From NCBI GenBank assembly GCA_964548955.1, contig CAZJTP010000042.1:1-26314 (forward strand): a stretch of DNA of 26,314 nt. The letters run 5' to 3'. Positions within the stretch are counted from its first letter, which is position 1. Each line of letters opens with the position of its first letter. This DNA is from GCA-020344555 sp964548955 (GTDB lineage: Bacteria > Planctomycetota > Phycisphaerae > UBA1845). Of the stretch, positions 10,101 through 15,800 are shown in pieces. A program made the translations under genes and the position numbers. Under the pieces are notes generated by a model that was given only the letters and a program-made list of their open reading frames with translations, was not told the origin of the DNA and ran no database searches.

Positions 10101-12652
10101 GCCTGTTTGTCTTCGCCGATGAGGCGATGTTCGCTGAGATCGAATCACTGGCGAAGACACTGGACAGGCCGGCCGAAATCGGGTTCGAGTTTCGGATATA
10201 CCCGCTCGAGTACGCCAACGCGCGCGAGGTGCACACGGTGATGACGAAACTCCTGACCGATTACATCCGGCAACTCAGCCGCGGCGGCGCGGATCGCGAG
10301 GCCTTTAGCGTAGAAGTGAATGACAGGACTAATTCACTTATCGTCCTGGGCAGCGAGACCATCTTCAATTTCGTCCAGGAGAGTCTGGCCAAGGTGGACA
10401 ACCCGGCCAATGCCGCCAGCCCGCCGGGCTTCATGATGGTTGCACTGGAGAATGCGGTTGCCTCAGAGGTCGCCCAGAATATCATGCGGCTGTGGAACAA
10501 GAACACACTTCCGCCCGGCCAGGAACCACCGCAGGTGGAGGCCAACCGCACACTGAACACGCTGATTATCCGTGGCACGCAGGAACAGATTGATGAGATC
10601 AAGCGGGAGGTGATCGAGCCGCTGGAGGCACAAGCCGCCGCCGCACTTCTGGCCGAGACTATCCGGCTGCAATACGCGGATCCCGAGGTTGTGGCCGAGT
10701 CGATCAATCGCATCTTCGAGGACAAGAAACGTGCCATGCAGAGCGTGAGGCAAGGTGGAAGTGCTTCACCACTTGATTTCACTGTCATTGTCACGCCCGA
10801 CGTCAACACAAGGGAGGTCATCGTCCAGGCCTCAGAAACGAACATGGCCCTGGTCAAAGCACGCATTGCGGAGCTGGACCGCGAAGAGATTGTCGCATCT
10901 GGTACACCGGCGATGAAGATCTACACCACTAAATACACCGATGCCACGGCCGTCGCGGGGATCATTAACAGTTGGGCACGCTCACGCAGACCGGCGACCG
11001 GGGGTGGTGGTACGCGCGACAACGTCGAGGCCACTGCGGAGCAGACCACACAGTCTGTTGTGGTCATGGCCAGTGAGACGAATCACCTGATCGTTGCGGA
11101 GTTGATCGCGGGGCTGGATGTCGAATCGAGCCTGACCAAGGGGTTCCATCGATACGAGTTGAAAAACGCCGAGGCGGAGGAACTTGCCCAGGTTTTGCGG
11201 CAGGCGTATCAGTCCAAGCGTCCGATGCGGCGAGGTGAACAGCCCGTGGAGATCACGGCCGACCCGGCGACAAACATGTTGCTGATCACGGCCACGCAGG
11301 CCGAGATGGCCGACCTGAGGCTGTTGATCGAGTCGTTGGACGTGGAGCCCAACGCCGAGTGGGAACGTCAGATCAGGACGATCGACCTGACTCATGCCGA
11401 CCTGTGGAGCGTTCAGGACGCGATCAATAAGGTCTTCAAGACGGGTGGTAGGAACACGCGCGATCAGGTCACCGCGGTGCCCGACTTCGGATCGAACTCG
11501 GTGATCGTGTCGGCCTCTCTACAGAACATGAAGCGCGTCGAGAAACTCATTGCTCAGGTGGACACGGAAACCGGGCAACAGCAGGAAGTCCACGTGATCA
11601 ACATCGAGACTACTGATGCCGAAGCCGTGGCACAGACACTGACGGAAATATTCATCCGGTCGGCGCCGCGTCCGCAGGGGGGTCAACCTCCGCCGATATC
11701 AATCTCCGCCCTGCGGGGCTCGAAGGCGATTCTGGTCAAGTGCAGGCCGGAGGACTTCGCGGACATCCAAACCGCCGTAGCCGATCTCGACCGCGAAGGC
11801 GCGGTCTTGGGCGAGGTGGTGCGGGTCGTGCCGTTGCTTTTCAGCGATGTGACCGAGATGCAGACGGCCATGCGAGATTATCTGAAGAAGCCCGGTGGTC
11901 GCGGTGGGCGGGGCGATGAGCTGGTCGGCGACATGCGGATCAGTGTATTGACCCAGAGCAACGCCCTGGTCATCAGCGGCAACAAGGAGGACGTGGATCG
12001 GCTCGAAGCGACGATTGGGGAGCTTGACAAGGCCGGCGAGAAAGGGGCCGTCCCGCAGATCATAAGACTCAAGTACGCCAGCGTCGGGCAGGTTCTTCCC
12101 AACCTTCAGGAGATGTTCAGTGACCAGCGCGGCGGGCGCGGTCAGCAACCACCGGTGATCCTGGCCAACGAGGCGGGCAACTTTCTGATCGTCAAGGCCA
12201 GTGCCGTAGACCTGTCATCCATCGAATTGGTCATCGCGCAGTTGGATACGGAGGAAGCCGCCCAGGATAAGAACATCCGGATCGTCCAGGTCGGTACGGG
12301 GCTTAACGTGATCGATCTGGCGGAGATGGTCGAGGAAAGCATCAACGAAAGCGCGCAGGCCCAGGCGGGTCGCGGGCAGGATGTGCAGCGCATCCGGGTG
12401 ACGCCGGACACGCGCAGCGGCTCCATGATCCTCGCCGGCGCATCGACATTGTTCGATCAGGCCGAGGAGATGATCCATGCGCTCGAGGGAATGGGGCCAA
12501 GAGGTGCGCAGGGCCTCAAGATCATCCGCCTGGGAAATGTGGACGCGGACGAGATCCAGCAGCTTATCGAGCAGCTTAAGGGTGAGCAGTCGTCGCGTAA
12601 GAGTCGGTCGACGCGCGGCGGCAGTAGCCGCCCACGCGGGCGCGGCAAGTAG
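4118..12652 (+). CDS. Giant exported protein: N0-like domain plus about 28 secretin N1-type repeats, no pore domain
   Basis: This 2844-residue protein starts with a Sec signal peptide (residues 1-34, cleavage after GRA) and an acidic/proline-rich linker. An N0/STN-like domain follows (about 173-255: DGTYEQLVEGFARQTGLG, KVTFVSTEELTFKQAM). From about residue 278 to the end there are some 28 tandem beta-alpha-beta-beta-alpha repeats of the secretin short-domain (Secretin_N/N1) type, averaging about 90 residues. The first half of each is like IRLxYAD(x)EV with a helix. The second half is like N(x)LIVxAxxEMxEIxxLIxxLD. The second half of one irregular repeat (residues about 1310-1510) is preceded by an acidic stretch. 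The C-terminus stops after the first half of a 29th repeat. No secretin beta-barrel signature is present. In secretins such domains stack as rings in the periplasm. I infer a periplasmic tube or scaffold working with the next gene product. Repeat identity is confident; function is inference. Confidence 0.85.
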   Translation: MNLRLNLAFLRAPAILAGVLAVLMLGLTPAVGRAQDSAPAGQASDPEDDDPKDKDGEESQQEGDEKAKDGRRKLKIDPELQRRIDELLESQGVQPAPEGKKEPGARTGSGRKRMTPEGKQPSTPTKRSAPSPSEAKRIPAPSAVGAQSGEPSGAVTTLDIPPMDSDVPPEERKYIFSIKDGTYEQLVEGFARQTGLGVTGESPKDGKVTFVSTEELTFKQAMGRVRMLLFRYKPHDPYWIIRHETHLEVTRVTDFYRILPRERMFKMLEEFRTAGLPDDELALVVYTPKSGSVADLKVVRDFLPDYVRVTPLEDKNSVTIFALVKDIEKYLGLIDFFAMGSRDPRTLERIEIQYISPTEAVNRLQELMNFDGTTRGRSPVRRGKDASPLDILREPGVTLLPDDAQGVLIVRAMQDKIEEIKELLPYIDVDTSLGEVRPVIIPVEHAGPEGLVNTIRQILAAYAPSPQVGATVKKRPTRARKPSGRAPAMPVSADSVTMLVHPSESAIIVIGRDEDVQEIRNLVAKFDVPASAGPIRIPLEYADAVEINTTLTLLLGSSGRGKAAVESFAIVPDPGNDAIWFTGSERDLKRVRELVSTLDVPDQIVSLHVIRLRNHPPSFVARMLQEFERGGAGPARPAAAKGKSSRKRSPKAATSKFTPDDEHKRLFVLCTDTEWDEYVSLIKQLEDSIDETPPFIRVPLEHMDADAAIDRLTVLLGGAGGRAADVRYAPADDGLFVIGATEEQLEDIRIVLAEIDQPVEIERRFFDIVHRDAGEIKTTIEALVGGGGDGKAPRRRPARKGAKGATPAASPALPELMIVQLDNRLIVDTTPERMEQVAELIAEFDVPEATTELKIYDDFPPNTDIEATSETLSLVLTGRSATAKRGRKPPPSSGTGEPRFIAQPNLGKLLVIADPAMFPEIEQVLEVLHTEVERAPIEVVFIDVEYADPVELVEQVTPLLDIKVRELIADGELSPSTEEVGAAAKPSKRKPQPSGDASQHYHLAPDIPNNRIVVAAPQAVVEQAQALILQFDIPHDDTEVLVKTVQLNHADSAEMVRAVREMIGAPARAAVTRKGGKRRGQATDTRVSVPLTVVEAPGGGAVILRGLAEEIEEATGWIEQFDMMSTHGRMIKVYEIEHADIRTLGNLIMNVVDRPAGRPAAGKKPRARRGTAVVEEESDFDLTKTWTGQEVYIQADLIAGTMIVAASESKMTQIDGIIAQFDAEGEGFDPAPAIPSFMYELQYVDAMDAEFDLQMVLEQLWYPPDDLPQIEAAFWGDFLIIKYPHEDRFAEIEELIREHVDKRPGDWFEKKQWGFTPPPGTRPSDIAAWFKLNHPELDIEIVDVSKLQDTTFGLEQVKPSAQPEANPCVLPLAFARMVDGLVGSVTGQTEPEDNPPPEDDEAAIPPDDEELLEEEGDEELFEDEEVVPPSYSDNLINAAVQSMFQAGTAVQTAEPPVMVSRLRPSGESEKLKIYIDNDTGAVIMEGRAGILDEIPDWITEYKKEIEDLQLPPDIRIVRVRYIDVNSAAQILEEMFNATRQQRAAVAAAQRRQQQAAARQAQQQRRQQQQQQQQEGQEGQQGQSQRTQRRGQQQQQAAVPQLPPTAVRVYPNPRDRTLILRADTNQYPAIFELLATIDQPRPIDSELRIFKLEKLNAVEVEAFLNDMLGLGQSSQTTRTAPAVAGRQRQGRTARRAAPAGGGLPQTIMQETITGSMLGVDAENIKLSSNEEANTIIAMAPSEALDFIGDLIKQLESGNVPERLTKYYELTHAAVDEVAEYLTTHFAEAEGTGGGGAGKRRGGASSGRSLNTPTFVPYPRLNLLTVLATEEQIEEIDSLIERLDVTSEQDQWEYVTLEHCDAGTMADTLSQMFGGATAGAGRGRARGAAPSGASVQFIGDAGGRMLLYSAPEGLREQILDTIAKLEAEAQERSTLRIIELQYATPVKVTEAIEAAYGGGGSGGRGGGRSGRSTGGGRSGRSTGGARFTITPDDASKRLFVFADEAMFAEIESLAKTLDRPAEIGFEFRIYPLEYANAREVHTVMTKLLTDYIRQLSRGGADREAFSVEVNDRTNSLIVLGSETIFNFVQESLAKVDNPANAASPPGFMMVALENAVASEVAQNIMRLWNKNTLPPGQEPPQVEANRTLNTLIIRGTQEQIDEIKREVIEPLEAQAAAALLAETIRLQYADPEVVAESINRIFEDKKRAMQSVRQGGSASPLDFTVIVTPDVNTREVIVQASETNMALVKARIAELDREEIVASGTPAMKIYTTKYTDATAVAGIINSWARSRRPATGGGGTRDNVEATAEQTTQSVVVMASETNHLIVAELIAGLDVESSLTKGFHRYELKNAEAEELAQVLRQAYQSKRPMRRGEQPVEITADPATNMLLITATQAEMADLRLLIESLDVEPNAEWERQIRTIDLTHADLWSVQDAINKVFKTGGRNTRDQVTAVPDFGSNSVIVSASLQNMKRVEKLIAQVDTETGQQQEVHVINIETTDAEAVAQTLTEIFIRSAPRPQGGQPPPISISALRGSKAILVKCRPEDFADIQTAVADLDREGAVLGEVVRVVPLLFSDVTEMQTAMRDYLKKPGGRGGRGDELVGDMRISVLTQSNALVISGNKEDVDRLEATIGELDKAGEKGAVPQIIRLKYASVGQVLPNLQEMFSDQRGGRGQQPPVILANEAGNFLIVKASAVDLSSIELVIAQLDTEEAAQDKNIRIVQVGTGLNVIDLAEMVEESINESAQAQAGRGQDVQRIRVTPDTRSGSMILAGASTLFDQAEEMIHALEGMGPRGAQGLKIIRLGNVDADEIQQLIEQLKGEQSSRKSRSTRGGSSRPRGRGK
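8282..8403 (+). other. Acidic low-complexity segment in the giant repeat protein
   Basis: Residues about 1389-1428 are dominated by Glu, Asp and Pro (for example EELLEEEGDEELFEDEE). The segment interrupts an irregular repeat near the middle of the protein and divides the array into about 12 repeats before it and about 15 after it. It probably acts as a flexible hinge or an acidic binding patch; this is inference from composition only. Confidence 0.7.
8725..8910 (+). repeat. Gln/Arg/Ala-rich low-complexity insert (CAG/CAA-rich DNA)
   Basis: Residues about 1537-1597 are mostly Gln with Arg and Ala, including a run of eight Gln, and sit in the loop of one N1-type repeat. The DNA mixes CAG and CAA codons. 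It is a microsatellite-like tract likely to vary in length between strains, and it falls where the other repeats carry Arg/Gly-rich loops. Confidence 0.8.
10004..10064 (+). repeat. Perfect 27-bp tandem duplication within a repeat loop
   Basis: Bases 10004-10030 and 10031-10057 are identical, and the first seven bases recur at 10058. The unit encodes GGRSGRSTG twice, in the basic Gly/Arg/Ser loop of one N1-type repeat. Identity at DNA level points to recent slippage or unequal exchange, unlike the diverged domain repeats around it. Confidence 0.9.
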
Positions 12653-12665
12653 GTGCGCTGAAGGT

Positions 12666-12694
12666 CAGCCTGCGGACGGGCTGCGGATTTTTTT
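12666..12694 (+). terminator. Rho-independent terminator-like hairpin after the giant repeat gene
   Basis: CAGCCT (12666-12671) can pair with GGGCTG (12678-12683) around a six-base loop. This is followed by CGGA and a run of seven T (12688-12694). The stem is short and the spacer before the T run is longer than usual, so it may be partial or attenuating. It begins 13 bases after the stop codon of the giant gene. Confidence 0.45.
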
Positions 12695-12728
12695 CTGGCA
12701 CGACGGCCGGATCAGTGGGTACAACATG

Positions 12729-12752
12729 CCGGGTCGGTGAGCGTCGACCCGG
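12729..12752 (+). other. Perfect 8-bp stem-loop in the secretin leader
   Basis: CCGGGTCG (12729-12736) and CGACCCGG (12745-12752) form a perfect 8-bp GC-rich stem with an eight-base loop. It lies about 115 bases before the secretin start and has no T run after it. It could be a leader or mRNA-stabilising structure. No known riboswitch motif was recognised around it, and no convincing promoter was seen in 12695-12868. Confidence 0.45.
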
Positions 12753-12868
12753 ACGTTACGTTCGGTTGCTTTCGAGAGGACGACGGAGCGGAAGCGGTAA
12801 CAGTCTGCAAAAGCGAGTGGAGAGCGCTGGGCCGTGGATGAAGGCCTGATTATCACAGGATAAGGATC

Positions 12869-15800
12869 ATGCGGATGAAACAACAGGTTGATGGAATGTG
12901 GTTGAGCAGGATGCTCACTATTGTCTTGGGCGCCTTGTTCATCGTGGGTCTGCCGGTGACGAACATCCCCACCTTTGCGCAAAGCGCCGATGACGCCGCG
13001 GCAAATATGCAGGATGAGCCGCGCGATGGGACGGTACGGACGTCGTCCCCCTCGGATCGCGACGAGGGTGCTGCGACGGAGCGGCCCAGCCGTGTTCAGC
13101 AAATCATTCGGGACCTTGACCCGAAGCTGTTGAACCTCTCCGGTGCGGAGCTGGACGTCGAGATCGTCGGCGATCAACTAATTCTTCGCGGCAACGAGGA
13201 CGACCTGGACGTCGTCGAACTGCTCGTGGCGATTCTCGAAGAGGCCACGGAACAGAAGGTGCTTCGTGTCATCACGGTGACGGAGAAGGACGCCAACGAT
13301 ATCGCCAACAAGACCGGCCAGGCGCTTCGAGAGATGCTCAAGCGCCCCAACCAGCGACCGGAGGATGAGGTCGCGGTCACGGCATTGTCCGCCAACATCC
13401 TGCTGGTGTCGGCGCTGCCGGGCGACATCGACTTCGTGGTCGAGACGATCAAGCAGGTCGACGCCGTCAAGGAGATGTTGCCTCCGCTGGAGCAGCTTGT
13501 CTTCCCGATCAAGCATCGCAAAGCCGTCGACGTAGCTGAACAGCTTACGGAAATCATCATCAAGATTCAGGCGAAAAAGGGCGCTACCGGAGCCAAGAGC
13601 GAAATCCAGATCATTCCGAACAACGCCAACAACAGCATCATGGTCCTTGCCCCCGAGACGGAGCGCGAGAAGATCAAAAAGCTGCTGAACGAACTCGACG
13701 TTGAGCCGGTGAAAGGCTGGGGCGAGGTGAAACTGACGCTGTTTCCGCTGCTTCACTCGAAGGCGAGGGATATGGCGGATGTCATCACCGATCTGCTCGT
13801 GACCAAGGGGGATCGCGAAGCGGCCGAGGAAATGATTCATCGGCTGCAGATCAGCAAAGCGCTGCCTTCCGGCGAGATCATTGATCTTCCGCCGATCGAT
13901 CTTCAAAAGCCGACGCGCATCCTCCCCGACGAGGGAACGAACAGTCTGGTCGTCGCGACGGTTGAGGAGAACGTCGGACCGATGAGTGAGCTGATCCGTC
14001 TGCTCGACGGCGTGCCGATGGCTGAAGACGTCGGCGTCAAGCTCTTTCCGCTCCAATTCGCGGATGCGGAGAAGATTTCGAGTCTGCTCAAGGAGATGTT
14101 CGACGCCGGCGAGAAGCTGACCGAAGACCCGGACGGCAGCGGGCAATACGCCGTTCCGGATAGTGTCATTGGTTCGGCACTTGTGTATCCCGTGCATATT
14201 TCCGCCGACCCACGCAGCAACACGCTGTTGGTTTCAGGCCGCCAGGAGCATCTGGTGCTAATCACGCAGATGGTCGGGGAGTTGGACCGGCCTGCCGTCG
14301 TGCACAAGGAGCTTCGCGTCGTTGCGGTTACCGAGAAGGACGCCAGTGAGATTGCCAGCACGGTCGAGGAGGTTCTGCGGAACGTCTTCTTCGAGCAGGA
14401 CCAGAAATCGGAATTCGAGATCTCGGTGTCGGCGATGGCCTCCAACATCGTTCTGGTCTCGGCCCTCCCGCACCAGATCGATGTTGCGGTCGATCTGATC
14501 GAGCAGATGGATTCTCTCCCGGAGCAGCTCCCCGGCCCGGACCAGTTGATATTCGCGATCCATTACCGCAGGGCCAGCTTGGTGGCCGAGGAGCTTCTGG
14601 AAATCGTCAACCAGTTGCGGGAGAAACAGGGCGCCGCGGGCGAGATTCAGATCATCCCGAACGACGCCAACAACACGATCATGGTTCTTGCTCCCGAGGC
14701 GGACCGTGACAAGATTCAGAACCTGCTAAACGGACTGGATGTCGAGCCGGTCATGGGCTGGGGCGAGGTCAAGCTGACGCTTTTCCCGCTGATTCACTCA
14801 AAGGCGAACGAGTTGGGCGATGTGATCACCGAGCTGCTTACGTCCCAGGAGGATCGCGAGGACGCCGAGGAGGTGATCTATCGTCTGCAGATTAGCAAGT
14901 CGCTTCCCACGACCGGCGAGATTGTCGATCTTCCGGCGATCGATCTTCAAAGGCCGACGCGCATCATCCCCGACGAAGGCACCAACAGCCTGATCGTTGC
15001 GACGGTCGAGGAGAACGTCGGTCCGGTCGGCGAGCTGATCCGGTTGCTCGACGGCGTGCCCATGGCTGAGGAAGTCGACGTCAGGTTCTTCCCGCTTCGA
15101 TTCGCCGACGCGGAAACGATCGGCGATCTGCTCAAGGAGATGTTCGACGAGGGCAAAACGCTGCCCGAAGACCCGGATGGCAGCGGACAGGGCGCCGTTC
15201 CCGAGGGACCGTTCGGTTCGGCTATCGTTTACAACATCGGTGTCTCCTCCGACGTGCGTACCAACACACTGATCGTGTCGGGGCGGCAGGAGCAATTGGA
15301 CCTGGTAGAGACGATCGTTACGCAGTTGGATCGGCCGGCGACGGCTCTGAAGTTTCCCCTGCGGATGATTCAGCTCGAGCATACCGACGCCTCGCAGATC
15401 GGGAAGCTCATCACGGAGTTTCTGGACAAGCGGTTCGAGGCGCTCGAAGGAACGGGCGCGGGGCGAGCGGCCGTCGAACGCGAGCGGGTCTTTTTGAGCG
15501 TGGACCTCCGCAGCAACTCGCTGATCGTGTCAGCCTCGCAAGAGAACTACGAGGAAATCCTGACCATCACACGGCAGCTCGATACGAAACCGGCGAGACT
15601 CTTTGACCAGATTCGGCTTATCGGTTGCCGGCGTCTTTCCGCCGCCGATCTGAAAGAGAAGATTGACGAGCTGTGGAAGCGCAAGGCGGACCTGCGGCAA
15701 GAGCAGGAACTGCTTGAAGACATACCGGTCGTCGTGGTGGACGGGCGTAGTAATTCGTTGATCGTTGCGTCCAGCGTCGAGGACTACGAGGAGATCAAGC

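Larger units (their letters stand above)
4949..12490 (+). repeat. About 28 tandem N1-type protein repeats (diverged)
   Basis: These are coding repeats of about 230-330 bases each, visible at protein level rather than as DNA identity. Repeat starts include IEIQYISPTEAVNRL, IRIPLEYADAVEI, IRVPLEHMDADAAI, VKTVQLNHADSAEMV, IRIVRVRYIDVNSAAQI, FRIYPLEYANAREV, IRTIDLTHADLWSV and IRLKYASVGQVL. Repeat ends are of the type EIxxLIxQFD or LIERLDV. The loop between the two halves of most units is replaced by a basic, Gly/Arg/Lys/Pro-rich insert of 15-40 residues, such as RKRSPK, RRRPARKGAKG, KRGRKPPP, RKGGKRRGQ and KKPRARRG. The divergence indicates an old expansion. Confidence 0.85.

Noticed and set aside
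4949..12490. Regularly spaced repeats that might suggest a CRISPR or other DNA repeat array
   Set aside because: The periodicity exists only at protein level inside a single long reading frame; DNA copies are diverged and there are no spacers.
12696..12713. TGGCAC resembling the -24 element of a sigma-54 promoter before the secretin gene
   Set aside because: The -12 position reads CCGG instead of TTGC, so the second half of the consensus is absent.
12729..12868. Possible c-di-GMP or other riboswitch in the secretin leader
   Set aside because: Apart from one stem-loop, none of the conserved core sequences of riboswitch classes I know could be found.
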